DNA from: Scortum barcoo
Taxonomy: Eukaryota > Chordata > Actinopteri > Centrarchiformes > Terapontidae
Length of the DNA: 64,000 nucleotides
NCBI GenBank assembly: GCA_023238725.1
Contig: CM041544.1
Coordinates: 495,001-559,000, forward strand
Direction of reading: 5' to 3'
This document shows, one piece after another, positions 39,118-49,445 of this stretch. Numbering within the stretch: position 1 is the first letter of the stretch; the number at the start of each line of letters is the position of its first letter. Position numbers and translations under genes: made by a program. The notes under the pieces are model-generated. The model was not told where the DNA came from and searched no databases. It saw nothing but the letters and a program-made list of their open reading frames with translations.

Positions 39118-39470
39118 CAGTGTTCATATTGTTCATAGTGTTCATACTGTTTATAGTGTTCATATACTGTTTATACTGTTCACAGTGTTCATACTGTCCA
39201 TAGTGTTCATAGTGTTCATACACTGTTCATACTGTCTATAGTGCCCATAGTGTTCATACTGTCCTTAGTGTTCATACTGTTGATAGTGTTCATGCACCAT
39301 TCAAAGTGTTCATACTGCCCATAGTGTTCATATACTGTTTATACTGTTCACAGTGTTCATTCTGTTCATAGTGTTCATACTGTCCATAGTTTTCATAGTG
39401 TTCATACACTATTCATACTGTCCATAGTGCTTATAGTGTTCATACTGTTCATAGTGTTTGTACTGTACAT
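39118..39470. repeat. Degenerate 9-bp minisatellite, block 2
   Basis: The same unit family as block 1 (gttcatact, gtccatagt, gttcataca), separated from it by about 550 bp of unique sequence. It ends where the LINE fragment begins. Confidence 0.9.
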
Positions 39471-41083
39471 TCTACTAAAGTCTATCATGGAGTTCAGTGC
39501 TTGGTTCAATTCTATTTATTTTGTATATGCTGCCCCTTGGCAATATCATCATGAGGCACTCCATAGATTCCATCCTGCCTTAAAATTGCTAAAACTGCCA
39601 AAAATGCTGAAGTGATCCTATTAGGTCCGAAACACCTGAGGAACACGTTTCTCTCCTAAGATAGCCTTGCTGGATGGCATTAACTGGGCCTCCAGCACCA
39701 CTGTAAGGAACCTTCAGTGTTTTATTTGATCAGGATATGTCCTTCGACACCCATATTAAGCATATATTTCAAGGTCTGCCTTTTACCACCTGCGCAAACA
39801 TCGCAAAAATTAGGCACTTTCTGCCCCAAAGCGATGCCGAAAAATTTGTCTATACATTTGTCTCTTCCAGGCTGGATTATTGTAATTCACTTTTATCAGG
39901 CTGCCCGAACAAGTTCGTTAAAGACCCTACAGCTGGTCCAGAATGCCTGCTGCTCGGGTGCTGACTAGAACCAGGAAAAGAGACCATATTACTCCTTGTA
40001 CTGGCTTCTCTGCATTGGCTCCCTGTAAAATTTAGAGTGGATTTTAAAATCCTACTCCTCACATATAAGGCTCTACATGGTCTGACACCATCATATCTTA
40101 ATGAATTGATCACTCCTTATCAACATCCGACTAGAGTAGCGCTGCGCTCCCAAAATGCAGGCTTACTTGTAGTTCCCAGGGTTTCCAGAAGTAGTCTAGG
40201 GGGCAGAGCCTTCAGCTATCAGGCCCCTGTTCTCTGGAACCAGCTCCCAGTCTGGGTCCGAGAGGCAGACACAGTGTCAGTGTTTAAGAATAGACTTAAA
40301 ACCTTCCTTTTTGATAAGCTTAAGCTTGGGCACTTGAGCACAACTTAGTTATGCTGCTATGGGCTTAAACTGCTGGGGGGCTCCCATGATGCACCAGGGC
40401 ACCTCTCCCTCTTCCTCTGTCTCTGCTTCCTCTTTCTCTGCTTCCTCTACTCTTATTTCAAAGCCAAAGTCAAAGTCCAAGCATTTTTGTCAATTTGGCG
40501 GCATGTGCAGGACATGCTGAGGATTGAAAGTTTCTCTCAAACCTTTGGTGCTTAATTTACAACAAAATAAGCATATTGATTACAATCAAACAAAGACATG
40601 GCAAAATCACAAACAGTGCAAATTGATATGATATGGGAGTAGTGCAAACTGGAGTCAGCTTATAAACTGGTTAAACTGATTTGGGTGGTTAAAAGTGGTT
40701 AAAGTGGTTAAATTGGTTAAAAGTGGTTAAAGTGGTTAAAGTGGTTAAAGTGGTTAATGTGAACCAGAATCAGACCAGAATCAGATTGACCACAACCAGA
40801 ATCAGTGAGGAACACTGATTCTGGTTGATGACGGCTGATAATGATGTTCTCTGTACATGTGGCATCTATTGCACGTCTGTCCGTCCCAGGGAGAGGGATC
40901 CCTCATCTGTGGCTCTTCCTCAGGTTTCTTTTTTTCCCATAAAGGGTTTTTTGACCTGTTTTTCCTAACCCGGTTCGAGGGTCTAAGGACAGAGGGTGTC
41001 ACAACTGTACAGATTGTAAAGCCCTCCTGAGGCAAACGATGTTTGTGATTTTGGGCTTTAAATAAATAAATTTTAAATTTCAT
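39471..41083 (+). mobile_element. 5'-truncated, decayed LINE inserted in the minisatellite
   Basis: The plus strand encodes fragments of a non-LTR reverse transcriptase. These are remnants of the VPQGSVLGPILF and YMLPLG region (39480-39540), DMSFDTHIKHIF, IAKIRHFLPQSDAEK, SSRLDYCNSLLSGCPNK, MDFKILLLTYKALHGLTPSY, then RVSRSSLGGRAFSYQAP and LWNQLPVWVREADTVSVFKN, ending near 40348. The YADD region has been deleted. A 3' UTR follows, ending aaataaataaatttt. Frame breaks are frequent. The L2-like clade is an inference. The flanks on both sides are minisatellite units. Confidence 0.88.
40683..40762. repeat. GTGGTTAAA minisatellite
   Basis: About nine tandem units of 9-10 bp (gtggttaaa, with variants gtggttaaaa and ttggttaaa) inside the LINE 3' UTR. 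The related copy at 24840-24862 has only about two units, so this is a local expansion. Confidence 0.85.
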
Positions 41084-41131
41084 AGCGTTCATACATTGTT
41101 CATACTGTCCATAGTGTTCATACTGTTGATG
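41081..41131. repeat. 9-bp minisatellite, block 3 (right remnant)
   Basis: The run catagcgttcatacattgtt continuing to ttcatactgttgat resumes the same unit family immediately after the LINE tail. It shows that the LINE split a once longer array. Confidence 0.8.
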
Positions 41132-41134
41132 TTA

Positions 41135-41465
41135 TGTCTCGTCAAGTCTGTTAAGTTTCATGTCTGTCATGTTTCTGTTTCCTTGTTCTGGCTTGTCTGT
41201 TTTATTTTGAAATCCCTAACTCTCCTCTCGTTTCAGGTCCCTTGACTTCCTGCCCTTGTGTGTTTCCCGCCTGTGTGATTGTCTGCTCCGCCCTGATTGT
41301 TTCCACCTGTTTCCCATTGACCTCATGTGTATATATTGTCTGCATTTCCTCTGTCTTGTTGCCAGATCGTTCTCTTCATGTGTCATGTCAAGTCTGGATT
41401 CTTCATGTAACCTTGACCATGCTAAGAAGTTTTGTGAGATCTAGCCTTATTAAATACCTTTAAAC
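41135..41465 (+). repeat. Dispersed repeat, copy 1 (class uncertain)
   Basis: Matches the complement of 50960-51340 over blocks such as ctctcctctcgtttcagg, cttcctgccct, gtttcc-cctg, and gccctgatt-ttt. The 3' part (tctggattcttcatg, ttaaataccttt) resembles a retroposon end. No coding content; it could be a SINE or a solo LTR. Confidence 0.6.
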
Positions 41466-41469
41466 GTCT

Positions 41470-41900
41470 CTCATGGTGCGTGTCCAGCATATGGGTCTGC
41501 CTGCTCTGAGCCACCGTAACAGTCCCCTACCTACTGACCACCCATCTGCACTCAGGATGTGTGCGGGCTGTTTCAGACACAGAATATCAGGAATGCACCA
41601 GGACCAAACAGCACGTGTCCGTTCTTTGTGAAATTCTGTGTTTAACTGCTGGTGCCCATCTTCACTCAGATCTTCCAACACTCCACAATCATCCTAGAAA
41701 CCCTCTATCATAAGATTAATTAACTACAGGCCTGTTATCCTGACATCTGCGGTCATGAAACCCTTTGAGTGACTAGTATTGGCCCACTTGAAGCACATCA
41801 CAGGCCCCATCTTGGACTCCCTGCAGTTTATCTACCGGACAGACAGGTCAGTGGATGATGCAGTCAACATGGGATTGCACTATATCACTGTCATACCCAA
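41470..41900 (+). mobile_element. LINE reverse-transcriptase fragment
   Basis: The plus strand reads, with frame breaks, FTQIFQHSTIIL and then TSAVMKPFE, stop, LVLAHLKHITGPILDSLQF, IYRTDRSVDDAVNMGLHY. This is the finger/palm segment of fish LINE reverse transcriptases (YRPVALTSVVMK, LQFAYR..RSVDDA). It is short and non-functional, and an AT-rich tail follows. Confidence 0.8.
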
Positions 41901-42010
41901 TTACTTCTTGTACATAAGCTAGCCATTCAAATAATTACATTTATCCAAGCACACTGTTGCACTCTCATCATTGCACCTTTGTTACATTTTTACACAGTAG
42001 TTTATGTTAA

Positions 42011-42040
42011 TGTGTATATGTATATGTATATACATGTATA

Positions 42041-42080
<40 letters not shown>
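42011..42080. repeat. (TA)n microsatellite
   Basis: Imperfect TATG/TA run merging into an uninterrupted TA tract of about 36 bp. Confidence 0.9.
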
Positions 42081-42082
<2 letters not shown>

Positions 42083-43040
42083 ATTTTTACCTTTTACCTT
42101 CGTGCTGCTGTCCTGTTTTTTTTTTTGTATTCTGTGTACATACAGAGAGTGCTGTAAAACTGGAGTCAAATTCTTTTAATGTGTACACTACCTTGCCAAT
42201 GCAGCTGATTCTGATATATTATATACTATAATATAGTTAACATAATTCTTTATTATTTGATTTTATTCGGATTCGATTTTAATCTTTTTTTTCTGCACTA
42301 TTAAAGGAGTTAACAGACCTACATTTCACTGTGATATACTATGTGACTGAATGTGACAAATAAAATTGAACTTATAATACATGACATGCATCGTTTAAAT
42401 AGTTTTTTTCCAGTTTTATTTATTGTTTTTATTTATATGATCATTAGCCATCAGACTCTGCATCTAAGTCGCTCAAAACAGTCAATACAGCAACTGTTTA
42501 CTGAAATAACAAAATGCAACAAAACAAAACAGTGGTTAAACCAACCTATATGCTATTTTTTACTAGGAATATTGTACCACAGAAACATTTTGACCAAAGT
42601 GTTTCCTTGTATCAAAGAAGATGATCCTGAAGATACCCTATATTCCAAATATTGGTCAAATATCAAATCAATACAAATTAATTTTAACTGCCAGGATAAA
42701 ACAATTGGAGTTTTTTCAGAAGCCAACATCCAATAACTCCAACTCCAGCAAAGCCAACATTGCCCTATCTTAAGTCCAATTCCATAATTTACACAAGGAT
42801 AGATCAAAACAAAAAATAAAGAACATAAGAAAGAATCAGAATGGGATATTTTATATTTTGTGTATAACAGTGATCTGAACATTGCCAAAGATTTACTGTA
42901 CATTTGTTTGCATACAACAGTGGTAGTATGCACTATTCCCACACAACTCCTCATAGCAGACTGGTGAAGTTAGAGAAAGTCTTGAATTGGTCTGAAATAT
43001 TCTTTTGGTGACTTTAGTATATTTGGTAAAAACATAGACC
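42081..43040. other. AT-rich interval without a recognised feature
   Basis: Contains a 127-codon open frame (42353-42736) with no recognisable domain, an AT-driven composition and an overlapping open frame on the other strand. I do not call it a gene. Confidence 0.4.
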
Positions 43041-43044
43041 TGGG

Positions 43045-43318
43045 TAGCATGGTGCAATGGCAAGCACCGTTGCCTGACTGGGGCCCTTTTTTTGTTTGCT
43101 AGGAATAGTCTGCATGTTCTCCCTGTGTCTGTACTCCCATCTTCCTCCCACAATCCAAAGACGTGCAGGCCCCTAGGTGTGACTGTGTGTGTGATCAGTT
43201 GTTGTCCTGTGATTGGCAACCAGTCCAGGCTGTACCAGTGTCAGCTGGGATAGGCTCCAGCACCCCAACGACCCTATGTGAGGATAAGCGGTAAAGATAA
43301 TGGATGGATGGATGCTAT
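43045..43318 (+). repeat. Fish retroposon 3'-end repeat with TGGA tail
   Basis: Contains the characteristic run gcatgttctccctgtgtctg, ttcctcccacaatccaaaga, gacgtgcagg, gtcagctgggataggctcca and gaccctatgtgaggataagc, ending in (tggatgga)n. This is a very common teleost dispersed repeat, a SINE or LINE 3' end. It has lost several internal bases and encodes nothing. Confidence 0.75.
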
Positions 43319-44565
43319 ACAACTGTAAAGATTGATCGTATTCCTGTATCCTCATACAGTCAAGAAGAAAATATAACCAGGAATCCTCATTATTTTCAAA
43401 ACATTCAGAACCCCCCCCCAAAAAAAAAAGATTAACAAGACTCATAATAAATATGTTGGAAAGAAAGCTAAACTGAAACATTAAACTCAAGAGCTGAAAA
43501 AACATGTTTTTGAAATACTGGTCAGCTAAACAAGTTAGTCACATGGAATATATATAAATAAATCATCATTCTCTCAACAAAAGACAAGATCATCTTGTTT
43601 TCATGATCTGAATTTGACAAACACATATAATATGTACACTTTTTATTTATTTTGGAGGGTACATGGTAAAGAAGTCCAAAGGACAAAACCAATCCTCATT
43701 GTCTAAAAAAGGAGATATGTGTAACTTCATTTGTCTGCTGCTTTTACTTTTGTTATGTTATTATTATGATACTCATTTGTTATGTTTTTTTTATGTATAT
43801 GCATGTGCATGCATGTTGATTCAGTTTTTGTTGTTGTTGCATAAGAAAGGCTGTATACTAGGATGTGTAGGATTAGGGTTTGGGTTCAGTAAGAAATTTG
43901 GCATTCACTGACATGTGCCAGCATCTCACTCGAGACCTCAGACTCGTGTGTTTCCCCAGACAGTCAGGAGGAGGAATACCAAAACCAAGAAGTGCCAGTG
44001 AGATGAGATGAGAGAAAAGGCAACAGGATGTTACACGGAATCAGTTAGGGCCATCCATTAGTCAAGGGTTAGTGGTTAGTGTGAGGTTAGGTGGGGTTTT
44101 AGGTAAACTGTAAAAGACCAGGATTTATTGCAGGACTTATTTACTGCTGTACGAGATTGCTTTATAATATTCAGGTGTTTCATTGTGCTTGTAATGTCTG
44201 TAAGTAGTTTATTATAAAGACACAATGGTATGGAATGACCCTCTGAAAACACTGTCAGTGCACAGCTTTAGGAACTCAATATATGAAGTACTAAATCCTT
44301 GACAATAAATGATGAAATATAAATATGTTGTTACTTTGTCACTGGTTTCAGTTTCAGCACCTTTTCTTTTGAGTTTCCTTTTTATAATGATAACACACAT
44401 CCTTAATAATAATTTTCTGTGAAGCTTTCCATTGATTCTGATATACAGATTAGTCATAGACCTTCTGATCAGATGGGTGACTTTTGAGGCTGAAGCAATG
44501 AGTAACCATACTGGCTACTGAACACAGTGTTCAGGTTCTGTCCCGTTTATCAGTCAGCTGGTCAG

Positions 44566-46104
44566 TTAGTCAACAGCCGTAGTGGTGCGAGTACAGCAGG
44601 CTGGGGTCCGGATGGAGCCCATCATCCTAGTCCTCTTTTTCTGACAGCTGGTGTCCCCCCTCCGCCGGGAGGTGTTGGTGTTCTGGTGTGACAGTTTGGC
44701 TGCATGGCTTGCTGTCTCCTTGATCTGCAGCTCCAGGTGTCTTTGGATGGCCAAGCCCAGCTCCTCAGGGTCCACGGAGGCCCCATACACCTCCCAAGTC
44801 ATCCCCTCTGCATCCCACTTCACCTCCTTCACTGGGGACTTGGGAGCACCGCCTGGTTTCCTGCCTTCATCAGCTTGAATGTTGGATGTCTCACTCCTGC
44901 TGTCCTCTGCCAGACAGATCTGGGGAAACACATGAGGTGTGATGATCTGTGCTGTCTGCACTCCAACATCCCTCAACTCTGTGTGGGTTGTCATTGTCCC
45001 CATGTCCCGGGTCAGGGTTCTGATATGGCCAACAGTACTGCTGCAACAATCTTGTCCACCAATCATTTGTTTTTGGGATGGCCCAGTCCCAGGAGGCAGT
45101 GAGCTGATCCACGAGCAGTTGAGGTTGCAGCACCGCAGCAGGTGTTTAGCATCCAGGCCTGTCTCACTGACAGAGGAGATGAGGCGAGGTAAGGCGAGGT
45201 GGCTCACTGAAGGGGGCCCCACTGCACGCTGAATGTCACAGCTTGGTTCTACATCTGCAAGGCGTGGCAGCAGTTGGGAAGGGGCTGGAATGGGCTGGGG
45301 ATGGCAGTAGGCAGCAAATGTGTCTTCAAAACTGGCAGGATGGATATAAGAGCCATAGCAGAGTTCTTTGCCACATTCAATGGGACGTTGGCCCTTTTCT
45401 TCAACACACTCCACTTTGGCTGCTGCCTTGGGGGATGAGATACAGACACAGCTGCTCTGAGGCTGCTGTACACTGCTTTCTCCACTGTTGGCTCCTCTGC
45501 AAATAGTGGTGATTATGTTGCACTGCTGCAGTTGCATGGGCTGCTTGCAGGCTAACATAGATGAATTTTCAGCGTCTTGGATACTCTTATCTCCCTCATG
45601 GTAAGCAAGTCCACTGTCTGGAGCCAGGGGAGGAAATCTCTGTTTAACTAGAGGTAAAGTGTCTGAGTGACTCCTGTGAACAGGCAGAGGGGCTGGCATT
45701 ATGGTGTACACTGTCCTGCCAACCTGAGGGTTGTCATTGATTGCATTCACGTGGTTATGTGGTAGTATGTGTGTCTCAGCCAGACTATGGGGGAATCTTG
45801 AAGCCCTGCGGGCAACACAGTGTTCAGCTGGTCTTTGTTCCTGTTCACCAGGCTCACTGCTCATCATGGGATTGCTGCAGTTAGCCTCACTGGAAGGAGG
45901 ACTTGCTGAATGTTCTTTGCAGATCACACTGACAGCCTCCTCCTGGCAGGTGTAACTTGGTCCTTCAGGCAGTCTGGAGGGTATTATTACCAGTGTAGAT
46001 CTACTGGAGGCACCAAAGAGTGACTGATCAGAGAGAGTAGATTCCATGGAGCCAGCTCCTCCCTGTGGGTACAGCTCCGACACAGGGCGCCCGGCCTCTG
46101 CCAT
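44566..46104 (-). CDS. gprin2: GPRIN-family protein (G protein-regulated inducer of neurite outgrowth, GPRIN2-like)
   Basis: One uninterrupted coding exon of 512 aa. The start (MAEAGRPV) was chosen because a good acceptor, TTTCTTTTGAAAG, lies just upstream; an in-frame ATG at 46167 would read through it. Thus a non-coding 5' exon is expected. The diagnostic part is the C-terminal domain at about residues 425-465 (VKWDAEGMTWEVYGASVDP and ELGLAIQRHLELQ), the signature of GPRIN1-3. VKWDAEGM is closest to my recollection of GPRIN2. A basic stretch and a Cys pair (TPACC) follow near the end, comparable to the palmitoylated C-terminus of GPRIN1. The preceding 420 residues are Ser/Pro/Gln-rich and probably disordered. 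Family members bind activated Go/Gi/Gz alpha at the membrane and promote neurite outgrowth. The exact paralogue is uncertain; human GPRIN2 is on the same chromosome arm as NDST2, consistent with the neighbour here. Confidence 0.88.
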   Translation of the reverse strand: MAEAGRPVSELYPQGGAGSMESTLSDQSLFGASSRSTLVIIPSRLPEGPSYTCQEEAVSVICKEHSASPPSSEANCSNPMMSSEPGEQEQRPAEHCVARRASRFPHSLAETHILPHNHVNAINDNPQVGRTVYTIMPAPLPVHRSHSDTLPLVKQRFPPLAPDSGLAYHEGDKSIQDAENSSMLACKQPMQLQQCNIITTICRGANSGESSVQQPQSSCVCISSPKAAAKVECVEEKGQRPIECGKELCYGSYIHPASFEDTFAAYCHPQPIPAPSQLLPRLADVEPSCDIQRAVGPPSVSHLALPRLISSVSETGLDAKHLLRCCNLNCSWISSLPPGTGPSQKQMIGGQDCCSSTVGHIRTLTRDMGTMTTHTELRDVGVQTAQIITPHVFPQICLAEDSRSETSNIQADEGRKPGGAPKSPVKEVKWDAEGMTWEVYGASVDPEELGLAIQRHLELQIKETASHAAKLSHQNTNTSRRRGDTSCQKKRTRMMGSIRTPACCTRTTTAVD

Positions 46105-47464
46105 GGAAGACCTTTCAAAAGAAACAAATATGAGTGTGGATGTCTCATGCTTGATGAGCTCAGGCACTACATGGAAAATCCATAAATTTCACTATCTTCT
46201 ATTTGGAAGATTTAAAACAATTTTTATCAACAGTAAATACTGAACATATTGGGCTAGTTTTCAGAATAGAATAAAACATGGAATATAATTCATTTAGGGT
46301 TTTTTTGTAAAATTATAATAATTAACTAAAACATTCAAAATATGTCAAATATAAAACATATACTATATTAATAAAACAAATATATAAAACATACAGTTAA
46401 AACTAGAGTTGATTACTGTGATACAAGTCAAATTCTTCAGTTACAAATCAAGAATGTAAAAGCAGTTCTAAAGTTGTAGCTCAACAACAGTACATTTTAT
46501 TTTTCCATATGGAGCCATCCTGTATTATAGTGGATGGGTGGCAACCCTGTGGCATCAGTTGGGACACTGTTAACTTGACGTTAAAGTTGTGTTGATTGCT
46601 GTGAATTCAGTGAGATTAGTGACAATGTCCCTACTAATGTCACACTTCAGAAATAGTTATGATTTGAAGATAAAATCATGAAAATACTTTAACCCTGCTC
46701 TACTATAGAGCAGGTTAAGTTTTGAAAATTAAGTGTCAAATACTGCTTTCATTTTTATTTTCGAATTGTTAGGAAATTTAATTTTAATTCCTTTTAATTA
46801 ACAAATTTGAATTAACATTTGAATATTGTCCACTGCAGAGCAGGGTATGTGAAATGAAAAGTCAAACAGCTCTTCCACTTTCATTTTAATCCATGGTGCT
46901 ACAATTGATCATCCACTGATTATTGGCTGATATTTGTTCTAAATAGGTTGATGGTCTTGATGGCTGATCAGAAAAGCTGACCAGATGATGCAAAACTTGC
47001 TAGGTAAGGCAGGTGAATGGCACAGACCGACACTCCATGAGGAAATGCTTGCAGTTCACATCTAATCTAATTGAAATATACAGTCAAATACAATTGTAAG
47101 CGTTTGAAGATCCAGTCATTACTAAAGCGTCTGTCATGCAAGACAGTTGATAAAAACAAAAGAAACAATCAAGGTTGTCATATTGACATGTAAGTAGTGT
47201 GGATTGACTCACTGCGTCAACTCATGCATTCAGTAACAGAAAATAAATATTCCTGTACCTGTAGCTGATTAATGTATATAAACTTGCCACTGTAGGAACA
47301 GTGTTTACATCACCTTAGAAATGGGACACAACTGAACTATGACCTAAACCTAAACAGACTAAACCTCTGCTTTTATTCCAATTTTTATTTCTGAAGATTT
47401 TATTTGCTTTATTCTATAGGACAGTTGTATTTGTGGACTTCTAATCTTCTCCCTATAACCAGTA
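46105..47464. other. 5' flank of the GPRIN-family gene
   Basis: AT-rich DNA that should include the intron and the non-coding first exon of the GPRIN gene. I could not place the promoter. No coding, RNA or repeat feature is clear. Confidence 0.35.
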
Positions 47465-47640
47465 ATGGAAAGTATTGGAAATGGAAAGTAAGTACATTTA
47501 CTCAAGTACTATACTTAAGTAGAAGTTTTCTGCTACATTATACTTCTACTCAACAAAATCTCAGAGGCTGATACTGTACCTTTTTATCCACTTCATTTCT
47601 TTGATAACTTTAATTACTCTTTACTTTGCCAAGTAAGATT
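47465..47640. repeat. Common teleost dispersed repeat
   Basis: The run agtacatttactcaagtact, tacttaagta, ctacattatacttctactc and ttactttgcc is a familiar teleost repeat, here diverged. No ends or target duplication are seen. Confidence 0.6.
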
Positions 47641-47770
47641 AATAATGAAAAACATGAAGCTAAAACTGAACTGTTTGGCCATAATGACCATTGTTACATT
47701 TGGAGGAAAAAGGGGGAAGCTTGCAAGCCTGAGAACACCACCCCAACTGTGCAGCTGGGGACCTCTGTAG
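47640..47770 (+). pseudogene. Tc1 transposase fragment
   Basis: The plus strand encodes AKTELFGHNDHCYIWRKKGE followed by NTTPTV, the catalytic-core segment of Tc1 transposases (ELFG.N....WRK, then NTIPTVKHGG). The conserved KHGGGS part is already lost, and no inverted repeats are seen nearby. It belongs to a different Tc1 family from the element at 1-1462. Confidence 0.75.
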
Positions 47771-48519
47771 CATCTCACTCTCCTCTCAATTCCTGTCCAC
47801 TGTTGACTGTTGAAATACTTAATGACTGCTTGATTGGGTTTCAATCCAATATAAAGTAATAGTTCATTTAACATTTCGAGAACGTTTCACTCCAGCTCCA
47901 TACTGAACAATGAAATGACACTGATATTGTTCAATCCTATTTTCATCTCAAAGAAGGTGAATAAGTATACTGTAATAAGTGTACTTTTTACAATAGAATA
48001 GTTGTAGGATGATGGGTATCCATGTGAATGGGTGACTGGTTCCACATTACATCATGAGAAAGTATGGTGTAAGTCTTATGAAGCAAGCCACAGGATCAAG
48101 ATGGCAACAAATCAGTGCTTGCTAACACTGCCAGGTCTGAAGGTGTGTTGAACCCTCACATATAGTGTCTCAGAGATTTGAATCTGAATTTTAAGAATTT
48201 GATTTAAAAGATGGTGGGCCCTCATAATTTAGATTTGAGACTTTTTTTAGATGGTAGTTTTACTAGATTAACTTTAAAACCTGATGCCTACAGAACCTCA
48301 TACATTTTTTGAATTTTGAAATACAATTTCAACTACGATTTAGATTCAATAAATTCTGGCACACGTAGATAACAAGTGTGGGAATCTTTCAGGGAGTGAC
48401 TCATTCAAAGAAACAGTGTGCAGTATCTCTGTATGTTAAAATTACGTCAGGAGCTGGACTGGACCCTCTTGAACCAGAACCAAAGATTTTTACATTGCAC
48501 CCTTCTGCACACTAGTCTT

Positions 48520-49445
48520 ATAATCAGATTCACACCCATGAGCATGGCATTGCCATGGCATCCATACGGTTTCCATGGCGGCGCGTGTACACGCAGTGGC
48601 TTGGTGCTCCCGGCTTTTCTTTTTGTTTGTGTTTGTTTGTGTTTTTGGTGTTCTTTCGGTCGCCTGCAGCAGCAGTTGTGTGCGGTGGGGCTGGACTGTT
48701 TGGAGATTGGGGAGAGTGCGCACCTGCGAGCATTTCTGGGGCTTGATTTTGTGCCGCCGGAGATTCAGCAGACCACCGAGGCTTTCATGCAGATCCCCCC
48801 TCTGTTGCCAAGGAGACGGAGGAAGGCATTGCAAACAAAAGCAGGTAAGCAGGGAGAGGGGCGGCCTGCGTGCTAGGCTACAAGCTAACCCATACAGACC
48901 GGCTCTTCCCAGTCTCTTCCTCACAAACGTCAGGTCACTCGTCAACAAAATGGACGAGATGAAGCTGAGGATCGTCTCTGCAAAGATCGACAGCTGTGTG
49001 GCGATCGTTACCGAGACCTGGCTGGATAACAACATCCCAGATGCGACAGTGGAGCTAGCGGGGCGCTCTCTTCTCCGGGCGGACAGGACTGCAGCCTCAG
49101 AGAAACACAGAGGCAGAGCCGTCTACATGTCACTGCGAGCTAATGCTAAATTAGCACTGGAGGAGCTGTACTGCATGATCAGTCTGCAGATGAACAACAA
49201 TCCAGAGGCGGCTGTGATCTGTGATCGTGGCCGGAGACTTTAACCATGTCGAGTTAAAGGCAGTTTTCCCCAAATTCCATCGACCCCCCTCCATTGTACA
49301 TTGCTGCTACAAATTTAAATCTTTAGATATTTATGTACATATTACATATTACTTATTTTTACATATATTTATGTTTAAAGCTGGAAGTCACCAATCTTAA
49401 TTTTGTTATGTGAAAACATGATGACAATAAAGATTCTTGATTATT
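48520..49445 (+). mobile_element. Internally deleted LINE (5' region joined to 3' tail)
   Basis: The plus strand contains LINE ORF leader sequence, then the start of an APE-type endonuclease (LPSLFLTNVRSLVNKMDEMK, AKIDSCVAIVTETWLDNNIP). It continues to GRAVYMSL and then jumps to the GDFNHVELKAVFPKFH segment. A 3' UTR-like tail follows, ending gatgacaataaagattcttg. The rest of the endonuclease and the entire reverse transcriptase are missing, so an internal deletion of several kb occurred. It is non-autonomous. Confidence 0.85.

Noticed and set aside
42353..42736. 127-aa plus-strand open frame
   Set aside because: No recognisable domain, AT-driven composition, an overlapping 133-aa frame on the other strand, and it lies in a repeat-dense interval.
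48490..49035. 181-aa minus-strand frame
   Set aside because: It is the shadow of the plus-strand LINE fragment, which shows clear endonuclease motifs.
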